Shown: positions 1 to 10,588 of the stretch, one piece after another
How the letters are laid out: each line of letters begins with the position of its first letter
How positions within the stretch are numbered: position 1 is the stretch's first letter
Source of the DNA: Rhineura floridana
Lineage: Eukaryota; Chordata; Lepidosauria; Squamata; Rhineuridae
Assembly: GCF_030035675.1 (NCBI RefSeq)
Contig: NC_084493.1
Location: 24,992,203 to 25,056,202, forward strand
DNA length: 64,000 nt
Direction: 5' to 3'
Notes under the pieces: generated by a model
Told to the model about the DNA's origin: nothing
What the model saw: the letters and a program-made list of their open reading frames with translations, nothing else
Database searches by the model: none
Translations under genes and position numbers: made by a program

Positions 1-28
1 CATTAGCATGGGTTAATTTATATGTCAG

Positions 29-118
29 GGTGGTTTATAACAGATGCTATTGGAGGTCGCTGATTCACAGGGTCGCCATAACTCGTAATCGACTTGAAGG
101 CATATAACAATAACAAAA
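29..118 (+). mobile_element. RTE/Bov-B-type 3' tail fragment (LINE or Sauria-type SINE end)
   Basis: The segment carries the 'gtcgccataa...aatcgacttgaaggc' block that closes Sauria-type SINEs and their Bov-B (RTE) partner LINE, followed by an (AAC/AAT)-type tail. A second copy of the upstream block ('gatgct.ttggaggtcgctgattca') lies at about 9830-9890. No coding sequence remains. Whether it came from a SINE or a LINE cannot be told from this much. Confidence 0.5.
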
Positions 119-191
119 TGTATATGTATAGATGCAATTTTAGAAATAATTAGAATTATATAAATAGAAACACAATACAAAGAGTGCCCAT

Positions 192-583
192 GTAGTGAGG
201 GGCAAGAAATTCGATTCGGTTTGCATTTCAAGCTGAAACGATCAAATTTGCACTTTGTGAAACAATATGAGAACCTATACACAGACATCCTTTGATATTC
301 ACACTTATTTGAATGTTGCAATGCAGTTCACCCACCAAATAATGTTTACAAAAGTGTACATAAAAATGAATGTATGAGTGAAAATAACACAGAAATTATG
401 TGATAAGAAATTGCTTGCAAAAATGTGTACATTAGTCAAAACTGCCTACAAAAATGTGCTTGTTAGGAGAAATTTGCACTAAAATGCTGGAGAATTTTTA
501 TTAGGATTTTTTTTAATACCGAATTTAAGATTGGAAAAATGAGAAACTGAGAAAACCAAAATTGACAGGTATCTCCATCCCTA
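192..583 (+). mobile_element. hAT-type MITE, family A (TAGGGATG ends)
   Basis: Non-autonomous DNA element of about 392 bp. It is flanked by a perfect 8-bp target-site duplication GTGCCCAT (184-191 and 584-591), the length hAT transposases make. Its ends read TAGTGAGG and CATCCCTA, so the inverted repeats are close to TAGGGATG. Inside, blocks like 'acaaaaatgtgtacatta' recur every 30-40 bp. Five more copies lie in this window. Confidence 0.75.
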
Positions 584-599
584 GTGCCCATGTGACCTG

Positions 600-964
600 T
601 GTGCCCGCTTACTTAGTCTGCTGTCCGGGTACTAACTACTGATGAGCAACTTCAAGGCTCCTCTTGCTCTCCTTTCTTTATCTGTGAAACCAGATTTGGA
701 ACAAACAGCCCTTCAAATAGAGTAGGGGTGGGAAATCTCTGATCCACAGGCCAAGCTTGGCGTTGAGGCCATTCCCCCCCGCAAACACGCCTACCCACAC
801 CACACTTGACATCATATTATATGCAACATCCAGTGTGGGGCAAGCAGAGACACGAGTGCCAGTGCACAAGTAGGAGCCTTAAAGTGCACTCCTGAGAAAG
901 CAGGCTTCAGCTGTGCCATCCATCAGCCAATTGGTGGTAGACCAGGTTCACAGGGGCGGGAGTT
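600..964. other. No gene seen; possible MITE piece
   Basis: I see no coding sequence. A 'taggggtgggaaat' start near 722 resembles a hAT-type end, but no matching right end or target-site duplication could be found. Confidence 0.3.
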
Positions 965-2910
965 CTACTGGTCGGTCCAGTTGCTCAGGAACCCTTGGAA
1001 CAGTCTAAGGCCTCCTGTGACAAATTGGCAAAGCACTTTGCTGATAAAATCGAACACCTGAGGAGCTCGATTCTGTGTGCCGTGGATACAGTGAGTGAGC
1101 TAGAGTTGACCAGTTGCAAACCGGTCAAATGGGATCGATTCCAGCCTCTTCCTGCTGAGGATGTGGACAAGGTGCTCTCATCTGTAAGGCCTACCACCTG
1201 TCTAAATGACCCTTGCCCATCGTGGCTCCTTATGAGCTGCAAAGAGAGATTGGGTGAGGGGATCAAGGCAATGGTTAATGCATCCTTGCAAGAGGGTGTT
1301 ATGCCACTAGCCCTCAAGGAGGCTATTATTAAACCCATCTTAAAGAAGTCCTCCTTGGATCCCCAGATCTTAAACAACTTCTGCCCAATTTCGAACTTAC
1401 CATTCTTGGGCAAGGTCATTGAGAGAGTGGTGGCAAATCAGTTGCAGACACACTTGGATGAAACGGATTATCTAGATCCATACCAATCGGGTTTCAGGAC
1501 TGGACATGGAACTGAAACAGCCTTGGTCGCTCTGGTAGATGATATGAGGAGGGCACTGGATAGGGGAGAATTCACCTTCCTTGTCCTCCTGGATCTCTCA
1601 GCAGCTTTTGATACCATAGACCACGGTATCCTTTTAGATCGCCTGGAGAGTTTGGGATTGGGAGGCACGGTTTTACGGTGGTTCCAGTCCTTTCTCTCTG
1701 ATAGGTGCCAACAGGTAGCATTGGGTGATGAGGTTTCAGACCCTTGGCCTCTCAATTGTGGTGTGCCACAGGGTTCTATCCTCTCTCCCATGCTATTTAA
1801 CATCTATGTAAAGCCGCTGGGAGAGATCATCAGGAGATTTGGTCTGCAGTGTCACCAATATGCGGATGACACTCAGCTCTATCTCTCATTTAAATCTTCA
1901 CCAGAGAGGGCTGTGGAGACCATGTCCAAGTGCCTGGAATCCATGAGTGGATGGATGGGCAGGAACAGGTTGAAGTTGAACCCTGATAAGACCGAGGTAC
2001 TACTTGTGGGAGACAAGGGAGGGTTAGGAGATGTTGACCTGGTGTTTGGTGGGGTGGAGTTGCCCCTACAGGACCAGGTCCGCAGCCTCGGGGTTGTTCT
2101 TGATTCCAAGCTGTCCATGGAGGCTCAGATTTCGGCTGTGAGCCGGGCAGCTTGGTATCAATTACACCTTATACGTAGGCTGCAACCCTACCTCCCTGTT
2201 CAACAGCTCCCGCTCGTGGTGCATGCCCTGGTCACCTCTCGATTGGACTACTGTAATGCGCTCTACGTGGGGTTACCCTTGAAAACGACCCGGAAATTAC
2301 AGCTTATACAGAATGCAGCGGCGCGCTTACTTACCAACAGCCGCCAACGGGATCACATCACGCCAGTGTTGTTTGACCTACACTGGCTGCTGGTTGTTTT
2401 CCGGGACCGATTCAAGGTGTTGGTCTTAACCTTTAAAACCCTGTACGGTTTCGGCCCAGCTTACCTGAAAGAGCGCCTCCACCGCCACCAATTATGCCGC
2501 CCAACTAGATCAGCCACACAAGGCCTTCTCTCAATCCCGCCAACCAAAACAGCTAGGTTGGTGGGTACTAGGGAGAAGGCCTTTTCTGTGGTGGCCCCCG
2601 CTCTCTGGAACTCCCTCCCATATGATCTTCGACATGCCCCTTCCCTAGATGTATTCCGCAAGGCCCTGAAGACGTGGCTATTCCAGCAAGCCTTTGAGGT
2701 CATTGGGTAAATCACTATGATTCTGTCATTTATCGTATGTTGTTATTATAATTGCTTTTATATGTATTGATGACTGTCCAGTATTTTACCTATTGTTATT
2801 AATGTGATTACATCTGTTATTGTATTTTATCTCTTTTAATGTACGTCGCCTAGAGTGGCTAATTGCCGGATAGGCGACAAACAAATTAAATATTATTATT
2901 ATTATTATTA
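965..2910 (+). mobile_element. L2-type LINE, 5'-truncated copy 1
   Basis: The copy contains the reverse transcriptase half and the 3' UTR of an L2-clade (Jockey superfamily) LINE and ends in a (TTA)n tail at 2889-2910, as L2 elements do. The endonuclease half is absent, typical of truncated target-primed insertion. The body is closely related to copy 2 (8402-11268). It abuts the inverted repeat that starts at 2916. Confidence 0.85.
995..2710 (+). CDS. L2 LINE ORF2 fragment: reverse transcriptase and C-terminal domain
   Basis: An uninterrupted 571-residue frame encodes the reverse transcriptase that copies LINE RNA at the target site. Visible motifs in order: 'SNLPFLGKVIERVV' (about residue 133), 'LLDLSAAFDTIDHGIL' with the first catalytic Asp (about 200), 'GVPQGSILSPMLFNIY' (about 260) and the catalytic 'YADDTQLYLS' (about 290). 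The C-terminal part ends with the 'FSVVAPALWNSLP' block typical of L2. A full L2 ORF2 also has an APE-type endonuclease upstream, missing here, so the first ATG is an accident of truncation. The lack of any stop over 1.7 kb suggests a fairly recent insertion. It has no host role. Confidence 0.85.
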   Translation: MEQSKASCDKLAKHFADKIEHLRSSILCAVDTVSELELTSCKPVKWDRFQPLPAEDVDKVLSSVRPTTCLNDPCPSWLLMSCKERLGEGIKAMVNASLQEGVMPLALKEAIIKPILKKSSLDPQILNNFCPISNLPFLGKVIERVVANQLQTHLDETDYLDPYQSGFRTGHGTETALVALVDDMRRALDRGEFTFLVLLDLSAAFDTIDHGILLDRLESLGLGGTVLRWFQSFLSDRCQQVALGDEVSDPWPLNCGVPQGSILSPMLFNIYVKPLGEIIRRFGLQCHQYADDTQLYLSFKSSPERAVETMSKCLESMSGWMGRNRLKLNPDKTEVLLVGDKGGLGDVDLVFGGVELPLQDQVRSLGVVLDSKLSMEAQISAVSRAAWYQLHLIRRLQPYLPVQQLPLVVHALVTSRLDYCNALYVGLPLKTTRKLQLIQNAAARLLTNSRQRDHITPVLFDLHWLLVVFRDRFKVLVLTFKTLYGFGPAYLKERLHRHQLCRPTRSATQGLLSIPPTKTARLVGTREKAFSVVAPALWNSLPYDLRHAPSLDVFRKALKTWLFQQAFEVIG

Positions 2911-2915
2911 CAGGC

Positions 2916-3887
2916 ATGGGGCCACCATACAAAAGGACCTGCCTCTGGTACTTGCTACTAACATGATCAATCTTACTGGTGATCAGAAAGCAGGGTTCCT
3001 GTGGATGATCATAGGCTCTGGATAGGTTTATATGAGTGTAGGCCAGGGATAGGAAACCTGTAGCCCTACAGATTTTGTTGGACTCCAACTCCCATCAGTC
3101 TGAGACAGGATGAACAATGGTTAGGGGTGGCCTGCTGAATGGGCTGTTCTAGCAAGTAACTTCAGGACTTCAAAGTGCCCAATCACCTGACATTGTGATT
3201 TGGGCCACTAGGCTGTATTTGACACCCCTGAAATAGACAATGCCTTCAAATGGACCATTACCTATCAACCTTTCAAGCAGAGGACTGTTCTCTGTAAAGT
3301 AGGACACATGGCCACCTTAGACTTTTGCCAGGGGCCCTGAAGAAATGCTGTCAATCAGAGTAGACAGTACTGAGTGGGATGTACTACTGGTCTGTCTCAT
3401 TATAAGGCAGCTTCATATGTTCAATAATCTGTAACAGGCAGAAGTTCAACAAATGGAGATCAGTTAAGAGAAAGTCTTTGCCAGTTGAATTTCTGACTGG
3501 CATATTCCAGGTAAATGGTTGTTGGGCTTTTGGACATGTGTTTTTGATAGGGTGCAGGTATCAGCTATGAACCTTGAGGACTAGTGATCTGAGACCAGGC
3601 TATTTGAAGGACCACTCACACCAGTAATGCGGAACCTGTAGTTCTCCAGATGTTGCTGGACTCCAACTCTCACCATCACTGACCATTGTTCATGCTATCT
3701 TAGACTGATGGGAGTTGGTCCAACAAAATCTGCAAGGTTAACGGTTTCCTATTCCTGGCCTATATTCATATATACACATATCCAGGGCCTACGATCAGCC
3801 ACAGGAACCCTGCTTTCCAATAATCAGTAAGATTGATCAAGTTAGTAGGAAGCATCAGGGGCAGGTCCTTTTGTGTCATGGCCCCAT
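2916..3887. repeat. Inverted repeat with about 205-bp arms (2916-3121 and 3682-3887)
   Basis: The left arm, beginning 'atggggcca' and ending near 'aacaatggt', reads as the reverse complement of the right arm. Shared blocks include 'aaaaggacctgcc', 'tgatcaatcttact', 'gcagggttcctgtgg' and 'cagattttgttgga'. Arms are roughly 85-90% alike by eye and are separated by about 560 bp. The inner part of each arm resembles MITE family B. It may be one long-TIR element or two copies facing each other. Confidence 0.7.
3625..3762. mobile_element. Family B MITE (imperfect palindrome)
   Basis: About 135 bp with the family signature: 'ggaacctgtagttctccagatgttgctggactccaact' in shortened form at the left, then its near-complement 'gatgggagttggtccaac' and 'ggtttcctattcctgg' at the right. 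It overlaps the right arm of the inverted repeat at 2916-3887. Such hAT-like palindromic MITEs recur about ten times in the window. Confidence 0.6.
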
Positions 3888-4740
3888 TCCTTTGGAACCC
3901 CTACCCTCAAGAACTTGGTTTGCCCCCCTCTCTTGTGGTTCTCCAACAGATCCTTATTTTTTAATTTTTATTCCATCAAGTTTTTCACTGATGTTATTGG
4001 CTCACTACGTTTTCCTCTGATACTGTTTGATGGATTGCTTTGGCATTTATTGCTTGGGCATTTGTTGTTCTGGAACATCTGTTTATTCTCCTTCCTTTGC
4101 CAGCATTTTAATTTTAATTTTCAACCTAACATCCAGGATGATCCAGCCTAATTAATTGTTTTGATGGACTTCAAAGCTTGCTCAGTTCTATGTGACTTTT
4201 AGTGGACCCCTGCTAAAGATAATTGCCCTGCAGTGACTTTTGGATTTTCCCTCCTAATGAGCCAGTATGGCCATCTGCTATATAACAGCACAATCCTTAT
4301 AATGTGTAGTCAGTCCTACTGATTTCAATAGGGCTTGCTCCCAGGAAAGTGGGGTCAGGACCCCAGTCTTAGCATAAAATTATAGAGTTCAGTGCAGAAT
4401 CTACAATGCAAGATACAGCTACAGGTGCCTCCAGAGTGTCAGCATTTTTCAGGAGGGATTCTAGCACATACTGCAGCTTTAAGTTTGCACAGTTAAAGTG
4501 GATTTAAACAACTCTGTCTCCTTAGCACAACAAATCCATTAAGGAAAAAAAACAAACCCTGCCTTTTTTGTGTTTTTGAAATCAATGAGGAAACAAACTG
4601 AAAAATGTGTAATGAAAACATCATTAACAAAAAGATGTGAAAACACCCCGCACGTAAATCAAGATGAATGCAGGATGAACACTTATTGTCATATAACTGC
4701 CCTACAAGCAAATGAGAAGAAATGCTCAATAAAGACCAGA
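3888..4740. other. No gene seen
   Basis: AT-rich DNA with no convincing coding sequence. The piece at 3888-3960 ('cctttggaacccctaccctcaagaac') vaguely resembles the end of a LINE ORF2, but too little is left to assign it. Confidence 0.3.
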
Positions 4741-4741
4741 C

Positions 4742-4912
4742 TTAGGCAGCATACAGACCATACCTTTAAAACATGTGATTTCCTTCCCATAAATCCTCCA
4801 CTGTAGTTTGTTAGGATTGCTGGGAAATATAAACTCTGTAAACTACAGTTCCCAGGGTTCTTTGGAGAAAGTTATGTGCCTTAAATGTGCTTTAAATGTA
4901 TGCTGTGTTTTC
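4742..4912. mobile_element. Family C MITE (imperfect palindrome)
   Basis: Its core 'actgtagtttgttagga' is mirrored by 'aaactacagttcccag', and the outer arms contain 'tttaaa' blocks ending in 'gctttaaatgtatgctgtg'. Other copies lie at 6183, 33063 and 33640. It has no coding capacity, and I cannot assign its superfamily without a clean target duplication. Confidence 0.55.
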
Positions 4913-5164
4913 AGCTATAGTCTAACCACTGCATAAGCTTTGTGCAAACAAATCAGGATGAATGTTCAGTCAACGGGTCATCTGGAGGGATCCCTGCAAC
5001 ATTCATGAAGGATGGCCATCCAGCCTCTGCTTAAATACTTCCAGCAAAGGAGAGTCCACCAAATCCTGAGGCAGTCTGTTCCTCTGTTAAACATCTCGTA
5101 GTGTTAGGCAGTATCTCCTAAAGTTTAGCAGAAATCTGCTCCCTTGCCATTTCCACCCATTGAA

Positions 5165-6185
5165 CAGAGGCCCATCTAGCCCAGTATCCTGTTCTCAGAG
5201 TGGCCAACTAGATGTCCCAATTGTCATGGAAATTTGTATATGTATGCAGAGATCATCAGCCGCCTGAGATGTGTGTGTGCCAGTGTGTAATAATGTGTGT
5301 GTGCAAGGCTTTTACCCTGCATTTAGATCACTGAGACTTTCAAGACTTAAAATAAGAAAAGCTACTTTATTTATAGAAATACATAGTAGATAGGAAAGGC
5401 ATACCTAGTTCTACCTAAGTAATTAAGTTGGAGGTACAACGCCCAGATGTGGAGAGAGAGCAAAGACGGAGATGCCTCCTATCTCCTCAGACAGTCAAAG
5501 ATGAAGACAAAGGAAGTGGGGGCAGATAAGCTTCCCTGAGCATATCAGTTTACAACAGAAGGAAGTGAGGCAGAGAAGAGCACAGGTAAACGTAGGCAAG
5601 CCTAGCCAGCTGGAGGACCCTCACTCTATCTTCCTTCTGGAATACAAACATAAGAACCCAAACAGGAGTTGCTCTTGCCCCACTTCCAACATTAATGGGA
5701 AGCCCGCAAGCAGGACCTGAGCACAAGAGCACTCTCCCCTCCTGCAGTTTTCAGTAACTGGTTTGCAGAAGCATATTGCCTCTACAATGGAGGTAGAATG
5801 TAGTCATCAGGGTTAGTTGTAGCCATCGATAGCCTATTCCTTCATGAAGGAGTCTAACCTTCTTTTAAAGCCATCCAAGCTGGTGGCCATCACTGCCTTT
5901 TGTGGGAGCGAACTCCATAGTCTAACCATGCGCTACGCAAAGAAGTACTTTTCTTTTGTCTGTCTTGAATCTTCCAATATTCCACTTCATTGGATGTCCA
6001 CGAGTTCTAGTGTTATACGAGAGGGAGAGAAAAAAATTCTCTGTCTTCGCCCTCTGGAGAAACAGAGAACAAGCCTGTCCTATCTTCTGTACCACAGTCT
6101 TTCAGATATCTGAAGATAGCTCTCACATCTACTTTTAACATTCTGTTCTCCAGGCCAATATATGCCTAGTTCTTTCAACAGTCTT
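5165..6185 (-). mobile_element. CR1-type LINE 3' region, antisense, interrupted by an LTR-like insert
   Basis: Read on the minus strand this is the 3' end of a CR1 LINE. The same consensus stretches ('ctagatgggcc', 'actagaactc', 'agtacttctt', 'gatggctttaaaag') occur in sense copies at 28876, 29775 and 49615. Both flanks (5165-5220 and 5692-6185) join into one CR1 order if the 470-bp insert at 5222-5691 is removed. No reading frame is left. Confidence 0.6.
5222..5691. mobile_element. Solo-LTR-like fossil inside CR1
   Basis: A 470-bp block begins TGTCATGG and ends TTCCAACA (the TG...CA shape of LTRs) and interrupts a CR1 copy whose halves resume on each side. The flanks 'caat' and 'taat' may be a decayed 4-bp target duplication. 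No internal genes are present. It is younger than the CR1 copy it broke. Confidence 0.4.
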
Positions 6186-6352
6186 GGGCTGTGTATGCAC
6201 CATAGATTTAAAGCACATTATTTAAAGCACCCCACCCTCCAAGAATCTTGACAACTGTAGTTTGTTAAGGGTGCTGAGAACCCTGTAGGTCTGTGAGGGG
6301 TGAACTACAGTTCCCAGGATTCTTTGGGGATAAATGAGCTTTAGACTAAGGC
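6183..6352. mobile_element. Family C MITE
   Basis: Same family as 4742-4912: 'aactgtagtttgttaaggg' on the left and 'gaactacagttcccaggat' on the right form an imperfect hairpin, with 'tttaaagcacat' outside. Confidence 0.6.
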
Positions 6353-6574
6353 TAGCTTACTTCTGAGTAGACATGGATTGCAACCCATAATGACAATTGT
6401 TTGCTATTAGGGAGCTCCTATGAGCGACTGAGGTTGTTTTGTTTTTATGGTATAATAGGATGGTTCACAAACCTATTTTCCCACAAATCACTTGAAAATT
6501 GCTGAGGGTCTCGGGCCACTTAATTATTTTTCTGTCTGTTATAGCAATAGTCATGTGTTGTGCAAGGTGCTTTA

Positions 6575-6850
6575 TTATTATTATTATTTTAATAACAACA
6601 ACAACAACAACATAACAATAATAATAATAATTCTGTCCTGCCCTTCCTCTCATTAGGCACCCAGGGCAGCAAACAAAAGCACTAAAAATACTATAAAACA
6701 TAATAAAAACAAACTTTTAAATAAAAACAAAACATCCTTAAAACTTATTAAAATGAAACATCTTTTTAAAAAAGCTTTAAAAACATTTTTTTTATTAAAA
6801 AAAGCTTTAAAAAAGTATTAAAAAGCAATTCCAATACAGATGCAGACTGG
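6575..6850 (-). mobile_element. LINE 3' end fragment (L2-type), antisense
   Basis: On the minus strand it reads 'tttgctgccctgggtgcc...gaggaagggcagga' and then (AAT)n, the usual 3' terminus of L2-type LINEs in this window (compare 22100-22180 and 53420-53480). The rest is AT-rich 3' UTR. There is no coding sequence. Confidence 0.5.
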
Positions 6851-6859
6851 GATAAGGTC

Positions 6860-7376
6860 CAGGGCCGGCTCCAGGAATGCGGGGGCCCTTGGGCATTAGC
6901 CTGCCCCGGGCCCCTCTGCTTCCCTTCCGCGATCCTGCGCATCGCAAAATGAGCTTCCGAGCCTCCCGCCATCCCCCGCGCTTCACTTACCTTTCTCTGC
7001 TGTTCGCGCAGGGTTGCCATCAATAAAGATGGCGGCAGAGGTTTCCGTAAGGGACTGAAACCTTTGCCGCCATCTTGGTTGATGGCATGCAGCGCGCGCA
7101 TTGCTGCCATCAACCAAGATGGCGGCAGAGGCTTCAGTCCCTTACGGAAACCTCGGCCGCCATCTTTATTGATGGCAACCCTGCGCAAACAGCAGAGAAA
7201 GGTAGGTGAAGCGCGGGGGATGGCGGGAGGCTCGGAAGCTCGTCTTGCGATCCGTGGGATCACGGAAGGGGAGTGGAGGGCCCCTCAGGGGCCCCCCAGG
7301 GGCCCCCCAGGGGCTCCTAGAGCTGCAGGGCCCTTGGGCCAGTGCTCAATCTGGCCGCCCTTTGGAACCGGCCCTG
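6860..7376. mobile_element. GC-rich palindromic hAT MITE (517 bp) with 8-bp target duplication
   Basis: The element starts CAGGGCCGGCT and ends CGGCCCTG. It is flanked by a perfect 8-bp duplication ATAAGGTC (6852-6859 and 7377-7384), which points to the hAT superfamily. The two halves are complementary over most of their length, pivoting near 7098 ('gcatgcagcgcgcgcattgc'). The inner 90 bp of each arm ('gatggcggcagag', 'cccttacggaaacct') are nearly perfect. Open frames inside it are by-products of palindromic GC-rich sequence. It is much richer in GC than its surroundings. Confidence 0.85.
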
Positions 7377-7998
7377 ATAAGGTCTCTACTTAAAAGGCTT
7401 GTTGAAAGATGAAGATATGATTTTGAATTGTATTGTTACCGCTTCTTTTGTTTCTTACATTGTATTTTATTGTTTGCGTTCTATAGAATTCAAATTGCTA
7501 ACACAATAAAATACAGTATTGGAAATAAAAGAAGCAATAAAATAATAATATAATAATAGATGGGAAATGGCGGCGAAAGACTGAGAGCTCCAGACGTGAG
7601 CTCCGTCATTCTCTTATAATCTCTTTTGCTTTTTAACGATTGCTTAAAATCATTTTCACAAAGAAGTTATCGCCCTACACGCGATTAGCTATTTTGCAAC
7701 TTTACTTTCTTCAAGATTTGAGGACTGTGAAAATAACTCTGCTATCTTAAGTGGATTCATTATCATCGAACAGTGAGTCATTGAAGTCATTGAAGTTTCC
7801 TGCAGGCAAGTGAAAAGAAACCTTGAAACCTTGAGTCAAGCAGCTGCAGGAATATATTTACTGACCAATAATGTGGAGTAACCACTATTTTCCAATTTAA
7901 AACTCACCCAAATACCAACTGGGAGCTTAAAGAGCAGAGTTCCTCAACCTTTCGATTTTAAACAAACTTTAAAGAAAAACTATATACTTCAAAAAGAA

Positions 7999-8400
7999 AT
8001 GGTTCAAACACGAAAGAAGTGTTATGAACAAGATCCAAATTTAAATGAAAGCTTGAAAGAGCCCATTAAGGGGGGTTTTCAATCTAAAATTACCAAGTTT
8101 TTTCTACTAAAGGATAGAGATAAGCTAGAAAGCAAAGAGGGAAGTACTGCAGTGAAACTACCTGATATAGATTTAAAGGAACAGCTCTTTTTTGATCAAA
8201 CTGAGGAGACTATCTCTGTTCCTGAGGTCTCGGACAATTTACAAACCCCTCAATATGGAGCTGACAGGGCATTTCCAATTGTTCAGTCATCACCATCTGA
8301 TTCAATTAATTCATCACCACAGGTCCTTGGGCAGCTACCTCTTACTCAATTAGCGGAAGATGACCCCGAATTTCCCTCAATCGATTCCTTTTCTAGTAAA
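7999..8400 (+). pseudogene. Vingi-like ORF1, N-terminal part, cut by L2
   Basis: The ATG at 7999 opens about 134 residues of Lys-rich, low-complexity protein ('SKITKFFLLKDRDK', 'QLPLTQLAEDDPEFPSID'). The same layout, 'AKILSYFSKKGG', starts ORF1 of copy 2 (48985). LINE ORF1 products bind RNA. At about 8401 the frame runs into an inserted L2, so the last residues read there are L2-derived. The frame resumes after the L2 at about 11280. Confidence 0.6.
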
Positions 8401-8401
8401 A

Positions 8402-9240
8402 AAACCGTCCTTGGATCCCCAAGAGTTAAACAACTTTCGCCCAGTCTCTAATTTACCATTCTTGGGCAAGGTGATTGAGAGGGTGGTGGCTGCGCAATTA
8501 CAGACACACTTGGAGGAAACGGATTATTTAGATCCATACCAATCGGGTTTTAGGACTGGTCATGGAACGGAAACAGCCTTGGTCGCTCTGGTAGATGATA
8601 TGCGGAGGGCATTGGATAGGGGTGAATACACCTTCCTTGTCCTCCTGGACCTCTCAGCGGCTTTCGATACCGTTGACCACGGTATCCTTTTAAATCGCCT
8701 AGAGGGATTAGGAATAGGAGGCACTGTCCTGCAGTGGTTCCGTTCCTATTTCTCAGATAGGCAGCAACGGGTGGCATTGGGAGATGAGGTTTCAGACCCT
8801 TGGTCTCTTCATTGTGGAGTGCCACAGGGTTCTATCCTCTCTCCCATGCTATTCAACATCTATGTGAAACCGCTGGGAGCAATCATCAGGAGTTTTGGGT
8901 TGCAGTGCCATCAGTACACAGATGACACTCAGCTCTATCTCTCCTTTAAGTCCTCACCAGAGTTGGCTGTGAACACCATGTCCAAGTGCCTGAAATCCGT
9001 AAGTGGATGGATGGGAGAGAATAGGCTGAAGCTGAACCCCGACAAGACTGAGATATTACTTGTGGGAGATAAAAGGAAGTTAGGAATTACTGACCTGATG
9101 CTTGACGGGGTAAGTTTGCCCCTGAAGGACCAGGTCCGCAGTGTTGGGGTCATACTTGACTCCCAGCTGTCCATGGAGGCTCAGATTACAGCAGTGAGCC
9201 GGGCAGCTTGGTATCAATTACATCTGATACGGAGACTGCG
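8402..9240 (+). pseudogene. L2 copy 2 reverse transcriptase, first part
   Basis: In frame from 8402 it encodes about 280 residues of RT: 'LLDLSAAFDTVDHGIL', 'GVPQGSILSPMLFNIY', then 'QYTDDTQLYLS'. The catalytic box reads YTDD here, not the YADD seen in copy 1; the two Asp are kept. It stops at the composite insert and resumes at 10589. Confidence 0.75.
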
Positions 9241-9246
9241 TCCCTA

Positions 9247-10588
9247 TTTATTTATTTATTTATTAAATTTATACCCCGCCTTATGGCCAAAAGGCCCTCA
9301 AGGCGGCTTACAAGAACACGATATAACATCATAATACATCAATACAATAATGCAATTTTCAAAATTAAATAACAAATAACATTATTAAAAAAAAAGAAAA
9401 AACATATAAATGTGTCATGATGAGAGAACCGCATTCAGCCAGGTTTTTTATACTAGATATGCTCTGCTCCGGAGGTAAGACAGTCTCCATTTGAAAGGAC
9501 ACAAATTGGCTCTTCTTCAGCTTTTTCAAGACCTGATCTTCATGACTCCCAAAAACGCCATCCTCCATTTTGTAACTTAGAGACAAGAGACTTGCAGAGG
9601 AACTGTTCACTTGAAATTCCTTCAAATATCTTACTTTCAAAAGCCAAGATTACTCTGTCTGCTTTTCTCTGATGATGCATTGAATGCCTCCAAAGGGACT
9701 AGCCACCCCGTGATAGCGTGCACTCCCTTTCTTGCCTCTGGGGGTACTGCGAGGTACTGGCGGTGGTGAAGAAAGCTGTTTTAAGGCAATGGTTGTGCCG
9801 GCTCCCATAAGATCTGAACAGGGTGGTCCATGACGGATGCTCTTGGAGGTCGCTGATTCATATGGTCGCCATAAGTTGTGATTGACTCCGTTCACTCGTA
9901 TTGGCTCCAATCAGCAGGAAAGGACACAGGCTCTTCTCGGTGGCTAACACACTCCCCTTTCTTGCTGAGGTACATAGGGACCTGGCTGAGACCCTGCTCC
10001 CAAAAAAGTAGCAGGTCTATGACCCCCCGCGCCCCTGGACGACTACACCCTTGCATCTAATATTTCATTTCTCATAATTTTTCCCTATTTATTTCCTGTA
10101 ATGCTTATTTAGCTCCTACCCCTTTTATCTTCTGCCCAGGAATGCTCTGTCACTGCCATTACTATCCATTGATCATCCACTCCTTCCCTTCCCATTTTGG
10201 AATTGCCTCCTCCTACCAATATAGGGGGGATCTGGGGTGACTTCCCACAGCCCAGAACCAGGAGGCATAAAGTCAGTATGATATAGGTCTGTGTACCAGA
10301 TTGGGCTAACGCCTTAGCCAAATCTGGCCCATTCAGACTGTTTGGGGCTTCATCTGTATAGGGTTCGGGTAGCCACAGATGGCTAGGGTCAGGTTGGATG
10401 ACCCAGAGTGACCCAGGGTTATCAGGGGACTGGGCATGAGGCAAGGAGAAGAGGCAGCCGCTACTCTCCTTCCTGCCTGACGGTCCCAGGTTCAATCCCC
10501 TGTGGCTCTAGTATGGGGGGAATAGACCCCCTACCTGAAATTCTGGAGAGCGGTTGCCAGTCTAAAGTGATCAAGAGGATGGAGCAAC
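9247..10588. mobile_element. Composite insertion inside L2 copy 2
   Basis: The left part (9247-9330), read on the minus strand, is an L2-type LINE 3' end ('aaggcggggtataaa' followed by an AATA repeat tail). The middle (about 9815-9890) carries the RTE/Bov-B-like block 'ggaggtcgctgattca'. The right part (10480-10588) has a tRNA-SINE-like 'ggttcaatccc' and 'tggagagcggttgccag'. The L2 resumes on both sides around 'ccctat' and 'cccttat', a possible short target duplication. The stretch 9900-10470 is unassigned. Confidence 0.5.

Larger units (their letters stand above)
6455..7555. mobile_element. Family D hAT-like element, interrupted
   Basis: The end at 6465-6560 ('cacaaacctattttccca', 'ttgctgagggtct') is the complement of 35590-35680, and the stretch 7420-7545 matches 35445-35570 around 'ttgcttctttt' and 'aagaagcaataaaa'. 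The two parts are separated by an antisense LINE tail (6575-6850) and the palindromic MITE at 6860. This is a nested set of insertions, and the outer borders are approximate. Confidence 0.5.

Noticed and set aside
6766-7412. Several overlapping open frames of 68-165 residues on both strands
   Set aside because: They lie in the GC-rich palindromic MITE and its flanks; mirrored frames on both strands follow from the inverted arms and show no protein motif.
10109-10495. 128-residue minus-strand frame
   Set aside because: Inside a composite retroelement insertion, with no recognisable domain.
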